Shown here piece by piece: positions 1 to 7,509 of a stretch of 64,000 nt of DNA; position 1 is the first letter of the stretch, and each line of letters opens with the position of its first letter. Origin of the DNA: Streptomyces avidinii (lineage in GTDB: Bacteria > Actinomycetota > Actinomycetes > Streptomycetales > Streptomycetaceae); NCBI RefSeq assembly GCF_014650695.1, contig NZ_BMVL01000005.1, positions 469,075-533,074 of the forward strand. Direction: 5' to 3'. The notes below the pieces were generated by a model. The model was given only the letters and a program-made list of their open reading frames with translations. It was not told the DNA's origin and did no database searches. The position numbers and the translations under genes were made by a program.

Positions 1-207
1 TTCGGAATGGCGGTACGCACCTACCGCGGGGACTACGCGCCCATCGGTCAGTTCGGCTGGGACGGCGGGACCGGCACCTCCGCCTACGCCGACCCGGAGA
101 ACCGGCTCACCGGAATCCTGCTCACCCAGGTCGGACTGTCCGTTCCGGATCCGGCGCGGCTCATCCATGACTTCTGGACCACGCTCTACCAGGCGATCGA
201 CGACTGA
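1..207 (+). CDS. C-terminal end of a beta-lactamase-family serine hydrolase (partial)
   Basis: The reading frame is open from the first base and ends with TGA at 205-207, so only the last 68 residues are in the window. The segment GQFGWDGGTGTS followed by an Asp-Pro and a hydrophobic strand ending LLTQ is the usual C-terminal part of class C beta-lactamase-like esterases and serine hydrolases. In these the GWDGG(T/S)GTS loop lies close to the active site. The SxxK catalytic motif is outside the window, so activity cannot be judged. The ATG at 7 is internal to the domain and is not a likely start. Confidence 0.75.
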   Translation, partial: FGMAVRTYRGDYAPIGQFGWDGGTGTSAYADPENRLTGILLTQVGLSVPDPARLIHDFWTTLYQAIDD

Positions 208-232
208 GACCGAGCCCGCGAGCCGGTCGGGC

Positions 233-688
233 TCAGGACAGCACCACGTGGCGCTCCGCCGGCTCTCCTGCGTCCGCCGGGTCGTGCGTGCCTTTCTGCC
301 CGGCCCGGGCCTCGCCGATGAGCCGTGCCAAACGGCTGCGGGCCTCCAGGTCGGCGCAGAATTCGGCGGCGCCCGCCGAGGGCGTCCTCATCGTGATGTC
401 GACCTTGCCCGCCATGTCCACGAGACGCGTCGGCTGGTGTCTCAGCCCCATGACCAGGAGTGCCGTCCGGCTGCGCCGGCTGCGCGCGCGCAGGGACGAG
501 ATGAAATGGAGAGCGGCGGTGTCCATGAAGGTGACACCGCCCATGTCCACCACGACCGCCGCGTCGGGCGGCAGCGTGCGCAGCAGCAGACTCAGATCCG
601 GCCGCACCGCCATGTCGATCTCGCCGGTGAGCGTGACCAGGAGGGTGGCGCCACCGAGCGGTACCACGGTTGCCTCGAAGGACTCCAT
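233..688 (-). CDS. STAS-domain anti-sigma factor antagonist
   Basis: This 151-residue protein has one STAS domain. It shows a strand-rich start ending LTGEIDMAV, then VVVDMGGVTFMDTAALHFI, where the Ser/Thr-containing loop (Asp-Thr-Ala) is the site phosphorylated in SpoIIAA/RsbV-type antagonists. Such proteins release a sigma factor by binding its HATPase anti-sigma kinase. The ATG at 688 was chosen because AGGGAGGA lies seven bases upstream; the frame stays open further upstream but without another such site. The C-terminal 30 residues are charged and probably disordered. Several SpoIIE phosphatases and HATPase kinases lie elsewhere in the window, but no partner is adjacent. Confidence 0.85.
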   Translation of the reverse strand: MESFEATVVPLGGATLLVTLTGEIDMAVRPDLSLLLRTLPPDAAVVVDMGGVTFMDTAALHFISSLRARSRRSRTALLVMGLRHQPTRLVDMAGKVDITMRTPSAGAAEFCADLEARSRLARLIGEARAGQKGTHDPADAGEPAERHVVLS

Positions 689-965
689 GGCGTCCTCCCT
701 GGGCCGAGTGGCTGTCGCCGAACCTTTCCCGGGCACTGCACGCGCACGGCTCGTAGCCGTGCCGGAGGGCAGGGCGGCAGGCCCCGTCCACATACCCATG
801 TGATAGACCCCGGACCCCGCGAAGCGCAACCTCTCCAGCCGTCGGTCCGCGAGGAGTGAGCGCACGGGTGGCGGGTAGCCGCCGGGTACCCGTGCTTGCT
901 CCTGCGCGCCGGGCCGGCCGGCCCCGCGCTTCGGCAGGCAAGGTGGCTTCGAGGAGGTGCGCTCC

Positions 966-1196
966 ATGTCCGCAGCCAACCCTGACCCGCGTCCGCGGAC
1001 CCCGTCCGGCACGCCGGAGAGACGCGGTGTCCCGCCGGGCGAAACCCCGCCCGGGGAATCGAGCACCGGCTCCGGGGCGGGCCCGTACCGGCCCCTCTCA
1101 CGCGGCTGGGCCATGGGGCCCCTCGTGTTGATCTGCCTGCTCGCCCTGGTGTGCGCCCTGTTCTTCCTCGCCTACGCCATCGTCCTGGACCTCTGA
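966..1196 (+). CDS. DUF6480-type small membrane protein
   Basis: This is a 76-residue protein. A Pro/Gly-rich N-terminal half contains GVPPGETPP and ESSTGSG, then Gly-Trp-Ala and a single C-terminal membrane helix from about residue 50 to 74. That arrangement matches the streptomycete DUF6480 family, of unknown function. The ATG at 966 has GAGGAGG at 951-957, eight bases upstream. A GTG at 957 lies inside that ribosome site and so is rejected as the start. It stands alone between the STAS gene, which reads away from it, and the methyltransferase operon. Confidence 0.8.
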   Translation: MSAANPDPRPRTPSGTPERRGVPPGETPPGESSTGSGAGPYRPLSRGWAMGPLVLICLLALVCALFFLAYAIVLDL

Positions 1197-1347
1197 CCGG
1201 CAACACGGAAGCCCCCGGCCGCCACGCACGGTGCGGGTGTACGACCCGCCGGAGCATCTTCCGTTCGATCCTCCGAAGATCGGTCTCGGTCGCATGCGCC
1301 GCCCCCGCCGGGGCAGCCGCACCGTGTCGACGATCCTGGAGGTTCCG

Positions 1348-2055
1348 GTGTCCACCACGACGGCTCATACGGCCGGTACGGCCCCGAAGTCGGGCGCACT
1401 GCCCGGAGGCCTCCTCGCCCTGCCGGGTGTCTATCGGCCGCAGGCGGACACCCGGCTGCTGGCAGAAGCGCTCGCGCAGGAGCCTCTCGGCCCGGGTTCG
1501 CACGTGCTGGAGATCGGCACGGGCACGGGCGGACTGGCCCTGCAGGCCGCCGACACCGGCGCGCGGGTGACGGCGGTCGACGTGTCCTGGCCCGCCGTGG
1601 TCACCGCCCGCCTCAACGCGCTGCGCCGCAGGCTGCCCCTGCGCGTCGTGCACGGCGACTTCGCGGAACGTGCCGCCGGTCGCCACTACGACCTGGTCGT
1701 CTCGAACCCACCCTACGTACCCGCCCCGGGCGTCCGGCTGCCGTCGCGCGGGCCGCGGCGGGCCTGGGACGCCGGCCCCGACGGGCGTACCGTCATCGAC
1801 CGGATCTGCGCGAGAGCCCCCGGCCTCCTGCGGCCCGGCGGCGTACTGCTCATGGTGCACTCGGGGATGTGCGGGGCCGAGGAGACCGTCCGCCGGCTGG
1901 CAGGGGAGGGCCTGGCGACCGAGGTGACGGCGAGGGCGTCCGTGCCCTGGGGGCCCGTGCTGCGCTCGCGCCGCGGATGGCTGGAGCAGCAGGGCCTGGC
2001 CGCCCGGGCCGAGGACCGCGAAGAGCTGGTGGTGATCCGTGCCCAGTACCTCTGA
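1348..2055 (+). CDS. HemK2/MTQ2-like SAM-dependent methyltransferase
   Basis: This 235-residue Rossmann-fold methyltransferase has motif I VLEIGTGTGGLAL, an acidic residue ending the second strand (VTAVDVS), and NPPYVP, the NPPY signature of enzymes that methylate glutamine or adenine amide/amine nitrogens (PrmC/HemK, MTQ2). The call is to the HemK2 branch; the substrate is unknown. GTG at 1348 is taken as start because GGAGG at 1338-1342 is correctly spaced. The stop overlaps the start of the CDGSH gene by 17 bases, indicating co-translation. The same three-gene order (methyltransferase, CDGSH protein, iron redox enzyme) is recalled from other streptomycetes, which would suggest a shared pathway. 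Confidence 0.85.
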   Translation: MSTTTAHTAGTAPKSGALPGGLLALPGVYRPQADTRLLAEALAQEPLGPGSHVLEIGTGTGGLALQAADTGARVTAVDVSWPAVVTARLNALRRRLPLRVVHGDFAERAAGRHYDLVVSNPPYVPAPGVRLPSRGPRRAWDAGPDGRTVIDRICARAPGLLRPGGVLLMVHSGMCGAEETVRRLAGEGLATEVTARASVPWGPVLRSRRGWLEQQGLAARAEDREELVVIRAQYL

Positions 2056-2302
2056 CAACGACCCCCCGATTGCCGCACCGGTCCCCGCGCCCGCCCGCCG
2101 GGTGTCCGTGGATCCGCAGGGACCGGTCCTGGTCGAAGGCCCCGTCGAGATCCTCCTGGACGACGGCACGACCGTCCGGTCCGACCGCTTCATGGTCGCG
2201 GTGTGCACCTGCCGCCGCAGCGGTACGTACCCCTGGTGCGACACCAGCCACCGCCGCCGCGAGCGACCCGCCTCGCCGGCCCCCGACGACAGGAACGCGT
2301 GA
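2039..2302 (+). CDS. CDGSH-type iron-sulfur protein
   Basis: This 87-residue protein contains CTCRRSGTYPWCDTSH (residues 56-71). It fits the CDGSH pattern CxCxxSxxxPxCDxSH, whose three Cys and one His hold a redox-active [2Fe-2S] cluster. Cys56, Cys58, Cys67 and His71 are all present. The N-terminal 20 residues are Pro/Ala-rich. The GTG start at 2039 lies inside the end of the methyltransferase, and the TGA at 2300-2302 overlaps the ATG of the next gene by one base. All three genes are therefore probably translated together. The cluster may pass electrons to, or sense iron for, the downstream iron-dependent enzyme; that is inference. Confidence 0.9.
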   Translation: MPSTSDNDPPIAAPVPAPARRVSVDPQGPVLVEGPVEILLDDGTTVRSDRFMVAVCTCRRSGTYPWCDTSHRRRERPASPAPDDRNA

Positions 2303-3378
2303 TGCCCCCTCCCGGTCGCCTCTCGACTGCGCCGCCCCCCGTCCGCCGTGCGAGCGCCGGAGCGAGCGGCTCCCGGCCTCCTCTCGTCGAAGAGCGGGGA
2401 GAGCTGTCCGCGGCCGTCACGCGGGCCCTGCGGTCGGGCGGCCCACCCGTGCCCGGCTCCGGCTCCCGCTCCGACTCCGTGCAGAGGGCCGACCCCTACG
2501 GCGAGGACCTCCAACTCGCCCTCTACCTGCTCTACGAACTGCACTACCGCGGCTTCGACGGCGTCGACGACGAACGCGAATGGGATCCGGATTTGCTGCA
2601 GCTGCGCCGGGCGATGGAAGCGCGCTTCCTCGACGCCCTGCGCGCCGACCTGTCCGAGGGCCCCCGTTCGGTCGAGGACGCCTTCGCCCCGCTCCTGGTG
2701 GAGCCCGCAGACCTCTCCGGAAGCCTCAGCCACCACCTCCAGCACCGGGGTGAACTGTGGCAGCTGCGGGAGTACGCGGCCCTGCGCTCCCTCTACCACC
2801 TCAAGGAGGCGGACCCCCACGCCTGGGTGATCCCCCGGCTCACCGGACGGGCCAAGGCGGCCATGGTCGCCATCGAGTACGACGAGTTCGGCGCCGGTCG
2901 CGCCGACCGCATCCACGCGCAGCTCTTCGCGGACCTCATGGCCGACCTCGGGCTGGATCCCACGTACGGACGCTACCTGGACCGCGTCCCGGCCTGCCTG
3001 CTCGCCACCGTGAACCTGATGTCGCTCCTGGGTCTCCACCGGGCTCTGCGCGGCGCGCTCGTCGGCCACTTCGCCTGTGTGGAGGTCACCTCGTCACCCG
3101 GCTCCAGGCGCCTGGCCCGGGCCATGCGGCGCTGCGCGGCCGGGCCCGCCGCCGAGCACTTCTACGCCGAGCACGTGGAGGCCGACGCCGTACACGAGCA
3201 GGTGGTGCGCCACGAGGTCATCGGCGGGCTGCTCGCGGCGGAGCCGGACCTGGAGGCGGACGTCGCCTTCGGATGCGCGGCCACCGTCCTGCTGGAGGAC
3301 CGCCTCGCCTCGTACATCCGCGAGCACTGGGACCACGGCCGCAGCGCGCTGCGCAGCCCCTTGCCGCCGCAGGAGTGA
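2302..3378 (+). CDS. Iron-containing redox enzyme family protein (haem-oxygenase-like fold)
   Basis: This 358-residue protein is helical and acidic. Conserved-looking metal-ligand stretches include ELHYRGF near residue 75, EYDEFG near 195, and in the C-terminal third AEHVEADAVHEQV then HEVIGG. These Glu/His-rich helices fit the haem-oxygenase-like diiron oxidase/oxygenase superfamily, annotated in streptomycetes as iron-containing redox enzyme. The ATG at 2302 overlaps the stop of the CDGSH gene, so the start is set by translational coupling. The first 60 residues are low-complexity Pro/Arg. The substrate is unknown; a small-molecule oxidation fed by the CDGSH protein is the likeliest reading. 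Confidence 0.8.
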   Translation: MPPPGRLSTAPPPVRRASAGASGSRPPLVEERGELSAAVTRALRSGGPPVPGSGSRSDSVQRADPYGEDLQLALYLLYELHYRGFDGVDDEREWDPDLLQLRRAMEARFLDALRADLSEGPRSVEDAFAPLLVEPADLSGSLSHHLQHRGELWQLREYAALRSLYHLKEADPHAWVIPRLTGRAKAAMVAIEYDEFGAGRADRIHAQLFADLMADLGLDPTYGRYLDRVPACLLATVNLMSLLGLHRALRGALVGHFACVEVTSSPGSRRLARAMRRCAAGPAAEHFYAEHVEADAVHEQVVRHEVIGGLLAAEPDLEADVAFGCAATVLLEDRLASYIREHWDHGRSALRSPLPPQE

Positions 3379-3395
3379 CGCGGCAGGGGCTGCCC

Positions 3396-3422
3396 GGGCG
3401 GCAGACTAGGCCGCTGCCGCCC
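3396..3422. terminator. Hairpin between convergent genes
   Basis: GGGCGGCAG (3396-3404) pairs with CTGCCGCCC (3414-3422) across a nine-base loop. It lies between the iron redox enzyme gene and the convergent STAS gene, with the right arm inside the end of the latter. No T-run follows, which is usual for terminators in this genus. It may act in both directions. Confidence 0.45.
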
Positions 3423-3765
3423 CCACCGTGGCCGACAGGGCGGCGACGGCCAAGGGGATGGTGGTGTGGACGTCCGGCGCGTGGGCTCCGGCGCCGAGTC
3501 CGAGGACGCGGCGGGCTTCCGGGCTGGGAGTGACCACGGCCGCCGTCGTGCCCGCCTCGCGGCAGATGCGGATCGCCCGTGAGACGGTGCTCACGGCCGA
3601 GGGACTCAGTGCGCCGTCGGTCAGTTCGAGCACGACCGGTGAGGACCGGTGTGACGACAGGAGGCGGTCGATCGCGCACGCGGTCGTGGCGCGCCTGTCG
3701 ATGTCGAGATCGGCCTGCAGACGGATGATCAGCACACCTCGGTCGGTCACCTTGACGGGCAGCAC
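3406..3765 (-). CDS. STAS-domain protein
   Basis: This is a STAS-like fold of 119 residues: an N-terminal strand (VLIIRLQADLDID), a helix, then VVLELTDGALSPSAVSTV, a helix, and AAVVTPSPEARRVL. The loop that would carry the phosphorylated Ser/Thr reads GALSPSAVS, so a serine is available but the family consensus is loose. GTG at 3765 fits AAGGAG five bases upstream; the GTG two codons earlier would abut that ribosome site. It may be an anti-sigma antagonist or a degenerate sensor STAS domain. No kinase gene adjoins it. Confidence 0.7.
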   Translation of the reverse strand: MLPVKVTDRGVLIIRLQADLDIDRRATTACAIDRLLSSHRSSPVVLELTDGALSPSAVSTVSRAIRICREAGTTAAVVTPSPEARRVLGLGAGAHAPDVHTTIPLAVAALSATVGAAAA

Positions 3766-4005
3766 GGACACTCCTTCGCTACGGGACTCACACCTGCTGG
3801 GTACCTGCCCGCCTGCCCGGCCCCCGCGGTTGTATGCGCACGGATGGCCGACCGCGGGCCCGGCGTAATGTGGATCTCATACCTCTGGGGACAGGGAGTC
3901 GCCCCGTCACCCGCCGAGGGTGCGGACGGAATCCCACCGATCCGCGTGAGCGTCGTATTTCCGGGGAGTGGCCAGGAGAGCGCACGGTGTGAAGGAGGAC
4001 AGATC

Positions 4006-4467
4006 ATGAGCGAGACCAGTGCCCGCGGCGACGACGTCTACCAGCCGCAGCCGGAGGCCGAGCCCTCCGAACTGCAGCCGGACATGGACGACAGCCTCGG
4101 CGAGCTCGGGATGGACGCCCTGCTCGACCAGGGGTACTCGCCGCCCGAGCGGCCCCACGCGAGGGAAGGGGACGACACCACCGGCGAGGGGCAACGGCGG
4201 GGGGAGAGCCTCGACGAACGCCTCGCCAGGGAACTGCCCGAGCAGGAGCCCGCGGCGGGGGACGGCATCGGGGACCTGGCCGACGGCGAGGGCGAACCCG
4301 TGGACGCACAGGCGGGCGGCCCGCGCGCCGGACGGCTGGCGCCGGTCGCCGCCTCGCCCCACATGAACTCCGTCCTCGCGCACGACGTGGGGATCGACGC
4401 GGGGGCCGCCTCGGCCGAGGAAGCCGCCGTGCACGTCATCGAGGACCTGGACGAGGACGAGGCCTAG
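4006..4467 (+). CDS. DUF5709 family protein
   Basis: A 153-residue, very acidic and probably disordered protein. It contains YSPPERP, GESLDERLARE and GDGIGDL, then IDAGAASAEEAAVHVIE near the C terminus. These segments in this order are characteristic of the actinobacterial DUF5709 family, which has no assigned function and often lies near stress genes. The start is fixed by GAAGGAGGA at 3991-3999, six to seven bases before the ATG. It is a single-gene unit with no membrane segment or signal peptide. Confidence 0.85.
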   Translation: MSETSARGDDVYQPQPEAEPSELQPDMDDSLGELGMDALLDQGYSPPERPHAREGDDTTGEGQRRGESLDERLARELPEQEPAAGDGIGDLADGEGEPVDAQAGGPRAGRLAPVAASPHMNSVLAHDVGIDAGAASAEEAAVHVIEDLDEDEA

Positions 4468-4499
4468 GTCCTGTCCGACGGAACGTGCGACCGTCTGCT

Positions 4500-4523
4500 C
4501 GCCCGGTCGCCCGGTCGCCCGGT
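4500..4523. repeat. Three tandem copies of CGCCCGGT
   Basis: The octamer CGCCCGGT is repeated exactly three times in the gap between the DUF5709 gene and the HopJ-like gene. It is not coding in any supported frame. No function is evident. Confidence 0.7.
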
Positions 4524-4578
4524 AGGGCCGGCCGGTGATGAGTTCGAGGCCGACGTCGTATCCGCCGGATTTCGCTGT

Positions 4579-4920
4579 TCAGCTCTTGCGGGCCAACGGT
4601 TGCCCGGCGAAGCGCACCCCTGCCAGGCCATGGACCAGGAGGTTGCGAATGTTGCCGTGATCGGTGTCGTTCGGCGTCGCCAGCACGCTGCGACAGTGCT
4701 CACCGAATGCCTGCAGGGCTTCTTGGTCGGTCAGTCCTTCCAGCAGGGCCAGTCCCAGCGTCTTGCAAGAGCCCTCGTTCTCACCGGCGGCATTTTCCAG
4801 TTCCCCGTTGCGGAACGCCTGCGGCTGGTACTCGTAATGCGCGGCGATGAAGGCCAGGGTGGCGGCGAACTCGTGCTCACCCGACGCGAGGCTTGCCCGC
4901 AGCGAGTTCAGATCAGTCAT
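4579..4920 (-). CDS. HopJ type III effector-like protein
   Basis: This 113-residue protein matches the HopJ family from end to end: HEFAATLAFIAAHYEYQP, then AFRNGELENAAGENEGSCK, then LTDQEALQAFGEHC, and DTDHGNIRNLL. The family name comes from Pseudomonas, but members are widespread in bacteria without type III secretion and are thought to be small housekeeping or stress proteins. GAGGGAA sits about six bases upstream of the ATG. Its codon use is slightly less GC-biased than its neighbours, so horizontal acquisition is possible. No secretion signal is present. Confidence 0.85.
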   Translation of the reverse strand: MTDLNSLRASLASGEHEFAATLAFIAAHYEYQPQAFRNGELENAAGENEGSCKTLGLALLEGLTDQEALQAFGEHCRSVLATPNDTDHGNIRNLLVHGLAGVRFAGQPLARKS

Positions 4921-5012
4921 GTCGGTTCCCTCGGGTTGAGCAGACGATTCGATTGCCGTCCGTGACCGGGGGACAATATCTCCTTGAGGCCGGCCGGCAG
5001 GAATCGGGCCAC

Positions 5013-5255
5013 ATGGCGGAACGAGCGGTATCTCCGCAGGTCACGATGTGCTTCTGTGTGACCCGCCGAGAGCCGGTTCGGGGCCGGGCGATCGGCCGCA
5101 CCTCGTGGACCGCATGGCTGGACGCGATCCGGCCGGAGCCCGGCGCGGACCTGGCGGCGGTCACCGCCGACGACGCGGCGAGGCGGCGGCGTGGCGAGGC
5201 GGCGGCGTGGCGCAAGTCGACGCGGGCCGGGCACGATCCGAAGGAGACGGCCTAA
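5013..5255 (+). CDS. Hypothetical protein (possible gene remnant)
   Basis: About 80 codons with the strong G/C third-position bias of real genes here, especially over the last 50 codons (WLDAIRPEPGADLAAVTADD). No family was recognised. The C-terminal half is charged and helical. The ATG at 5013 has no convincing ribosome site, so the start is uncertain and the frame may be the tail of a broken longer gene. Its TAA overlaps the stop of the convergent LysR gene by a few bases. Confidence 0.35.
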   Translation: MAERAVSPQVTMCFCVTRREPVRGRAIGRTSWTAWLDAIRPEPGADLAAVTADDAARRRRGEAAAWRKSTRAGHDPKETA

Positions 5256-6160
5256 CCGCTGATCGGGGCGGTGAGGCGGCCGGTGAGCTCCTCGACGAAG
5301 GCCTCGATGTGGGGCGGGCGTTGCCCGGTCCGGGTGGCGCAGAACCACGTGCGGGTCAGCGGCTGCTCGCCGATGCGGACCAGCGCGAGGCCGTGCGAGG
5401 ACACGTACGGGGCGGCCACCCAGTTGGGGAGGACCGTCACGCCCTGGCCGCCCGCCACCATCTCGATCACCAGGTCGGTCACCACCGGCATGGTGGTGAT
5501 CCGGCCGGGCCGGGCCCCGGCCGGGATCGGCAGCGGCATCGACGGGATGCGGTTCTGGTCGTAGCCGTCATAGAGGACCAGGTCGGCGCCGTCGAAGTCA
5601 CGGGCGGTCAGGTGCCTGCGGGAGGCCCACGGGTGTCCGGCGGGCACGACGGCCATCATCTCGTCGTCGAACAGCTTGGTCAGGGACACCCGGTCCATCT
5701 GCAGGTCCGGCTTGGTGACCAGCGCGACGTCGACCAGGTCGGCGAGCAGCGCCGGGATCGGGGCGTCGTCGGCGACGGTCTCGATGCGCACGTCGATGTC
5801 CGGCTCGCGCTCCCGGAAGGCGCGCAGGACGGGCGGCAGCCACGGGAAGGTGGTGCTGCACTGCGCGGTGAAGCGGACCCGGCGGCCGCGCCCGTCGCGG
5901 ATCTCTCGTAGGTCCCGGGAGGCCGAATCCAGTTCGCCGATGATGTGGCGGGCGGCGACCAACAGCCGGCGGCCTGCCGCGTTGGGCACCAGGCGGCGGC
6001 CCTTGCGGTCGAAGAGGGGCATGCCGAGGCGGGCCTCCAGCCGGGTGAGCCGCTGACTGAGGGCCGGCTGGCTCACGTAGAGCCGCGCCGCGGCGGCCGT
6101 CAGTGAGCCGGCCTCGGCGGTGGCGTCGAGAAGCTCCAGGTCACGCAGGTCCACATCCAT
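5252..6160 (-). CDS. LysR-family transcriptional regulator
   Basis: This 302-residue protein has the LysR layout. The N-terminal winged helix (residues 4-63) contains LELLDATAEAGSLTAAAARLYVSQPALSQRLTRLE, here read as two adjoining motif stretches; a substrate-binding-protein-like effector domain runs from about residue 90 to 295. It is divergent from the SDR-tautomerase operon with 117 bases between the starts, so it most likely controls that operon and itself. The ATG at 6160 fits the family's normal N terminus. The effector is unknown. Confidence 0.93.
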   Translation of the reverse strand: MDVDLRDLELLDATAEAGSLTAAAARLYVSQPALSQRLTRLEARLGMPLFDRKGRRLVPNAAGRRLLVAARHIIGELDSASRDLREIRDGRGRRVRFTAQCSTTFPWLPPVLRAFREREPDIDVRIETVADDAPIPALLADLVDVALVTKPDLQMDRVSLTKLFDDEMMAVVPAGHPWASRRHLTARDFDGADLVLYDGYDQNRIPSMPLPIPAGARPGRITTMPVVTDLVIEMVAGGQGVTVLPNWVAAPYVSSHGLALVRIGEQPLTRTWFCATRTGQRPPHIEAFVEELTGRLTAPISG

Positions 6161-6275
6161 AACCTGGGATTATCACATGCTCCAATCTACGTCGTGGTGT
6201 TATGGGTTGAAGGTTCATAGGTTCTTGGGTGTCAGCCGGACGAACCAGTCCGCCGATCCACCCGAAAGGCACCCG
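6161..6275. promoter_or_regulatory. Divergent control region, LysR / SDR operon
   Basis: The gap is AT-rich for this genome. ATAACCTGGGATTAT overlaps the LysR start (6158-6172) and fits the T-N11-A inverted pattern bound by LysR proteins. Further right, GGTTCATAGGTTC repeats a GGTTC element, close to where RNA polymerase would bind for the SDR gene. Promoter hexamers cannot be assigned firmly. Confidence 0.45.
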
Positions 6276-6277
6276 CC

Positions 6278-7006
6278 ATGACCACTGCTCTCATCACCGG
6301 ATCCTCCAGCGGCATCGGACTGGACATCGCCCGCGCCTTCCTGGAAAGCGGCGCCCACGTCGTCCTGAACGGCCGGGACCCCGAGCGCCTCGCCAAGGCC
6401 GCCGCAGGACTCGGCCATCCGGAGCGGACCGCGTGGGTCGCGGGCAGCATCGCCGAGCGGGAGACCGGCGAGGCCCTCGTCCGTACGGCGCTGGAGCGCT
6501 TCGGCCGCGTCGACGTCCTGGTCAACAACGCCGGCACCTTCGCGTCCAAGCCCTTCACCGACGTCACGGAGGCCGAACTCGACGGCTTCCTGACGGGCAA
6601 CCTCAAGGGCACCTACCTCACCACCCAGGCCGTGGTGCGCGCCCTGCGTGCGCAGGGCGAGGGCGGCAGCATCGTCAACATCGGCACCGTCCTGGTGGAC
6701 CACGGGCTGGCCGGCTTCCCGGCCTCCGCGCCGGTGGTCAGCAAGGCCGGCGTGCACGGGCTGACCACGAGCCTGGCCGCCGAGCTGGCGGCCGACGGCA
6801 TTCGCGTCAACCTCGTCTCGCCCGGCATCATCCGCACCCCGCTGCACGGGGGAGCGGACGTGGACACCTTCGGCGGACTCGCCCTGCTCAACCGGGTCGG
6901 CGAGACCTCCGAGATCGCCGAGGCGGTGCTGTACCTCGCGGGCGCCGGCTTCGTGACGGGCCACGCCCTGCGCGTAGACGGCGGCCACGTCACCGGCCGC
7001 TCCTGA
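6278..7006 (+). CDS. SDR-family oxidoreductase with altered catalytic residues
   Basis: This 242-residue Rossmann protein has the classical SDR cofactor motif TGSSSGIG (residues 7-14), the structural NNAG motif, and the C-terminal HALRVDGGH strand. The catalytic triad is abnormal. Where YxxxK is expected the protein reads PVVSK, so the tyrosine is proline (codon CCG). The usual catalytic serine position reads threonine within NIGTV. It may be inactive, use another acid, or act as a binding protein. It is followed after 36 bases by a tautomerase gene. The ribosome site (GAAAGG) is weak. Confidence 0.9.
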   Translation: MTTALITGSSSGIGLDIARAFLESGAHVVLNGRDPERLAKAAAGLGHPERTAWVAGSIAERETGEALVRTALERFGRVDVLVNNAGTFASKPFTDVTEAELDGFLTGNLKGTYLTTQAVVRALRAQGEGGSIVNIGTVLVDHGLAGFPASAPVVSKAGVHGLTTSLAAELAADGIRVNLVSPGIIRTPLHGGADVDTFGGLALLNRVGETSEIAEAVLYLAGAGFVTGHALRVDGGHVTGRS

Positions 7007-7042
7007 CCACCCCTCACTCCCCTCTCCCGGAAGGACTTCCAC

Positions 7043-7249
7043 GTGCCGTACGTCAATGTCAAGATCACCCGTGAAGGCGCCACCGCCGCCCAGAAGGCCG
7101 CGATCATCGCCGGCATCACGGACCTCCTGGTCAAGGTCCTCGACAAGGACCCGGCCACCACCTTCGTCCTCATCGACGAGGTCGCTCTGGAGGACTGGGG
7201 CGTGGCCGGCGTCCCCACCGACGAATACCGCCGCCGCGCCCGCGGCTAG
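7043..7249 (+). CDS. 4-oxalocrotonate tautomerase family protein
   Basis: This 68-residue protein begins GTG-CCG, so after removal of the initiator methionine the N terminus is Pro1, the catalytic base of the tautomerase superfamily. PYVNVKITREG followed by a long helix and FVLIDEV matches the short 4-OT type that forms hexamers of beta-alpha-beta units. A second Arg near residue 11 fits the substrate-binding Arg. It lies 36 bases after the SDR gene, with GGAAGGA ahead of it, and both are probably controlled by the divergent LysR protein. The likely role is keto-enol isomerisation of an unsaturated acid; the substrate is unknown. Confidence 0.9.
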   Translation: MPYVNVKITREGATAAQKAAIIAGITDLLVKVLDKDPATTFVLIDEVALEDWGVAGVPTDEYRRRARG

Positions 7250-7267
7250 TCCGTCTCTTGCGGATCC

Positions 7268-7290
7268 TGCCGGGCCCGCGAGGCCCGGCA
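7268..7290 (+). terminator. Terminator of the SDR-tautomerase operon
   Basis: A perfect nine-base stem, TGCCGGGCC (7268-7276) with GGCCCGGCA (7282-7290) around a five-base loop, begins 18 bases after the tautomerase stop. Confidence 0.65.
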
Positions 7291-7468
7291 CCGCACCCGG
7301 CCGCGCTGTCGGGGCGCCCAAGTACGTCCAGTGCTTGGGTGTTCCCCCGCTTTCTTTGCCGAGCGCACTGAAGTCGACGTGGTCACCGGTCCTGCCGGTT
7401 GACCGTGCGTGGCAATCGGTACCCAGCCTCCACACAGCACACGAGCCGAGCCGGAGGACACCACGGGC

Positions 7469-7487
7469 TCTTAGGATCTTCTTAGGA
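7469..7487 (+). promoter_or_regulatory. Direct repeat TCTTAGGA with 11-bp period
   Basis: TCTTAGGA occurs at 7469-7476 and 7480-7487, exactly 11 bases apart, with a weaker CTTCCTAG near 7491. The pair sits 20-40 bases upstream of the ATG of the secreted-protein gene. Direct repeats with one-turn spacing are the usual binding site of OmpR/PhoB-type response regulators. No such regulator is encoded nearby. Confidence 0.4.
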
Positions 7488-7509
7488 CCGCTTCCTAGTC
7501 TCGCAGCCC

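Noticed and set aside
957..959. GTG at 957 as start of the DUF6480 protein
   Set aside because: It lies within the GAGGAGG ribosome site that serves the ATG at 966.
6613..7435. Minus-strand frames opposite the SDR and tautomerase genes
   Set aside because: The plus strand has cofactor, Pro1 and family motifs in continuous frames; the minus frames have none.
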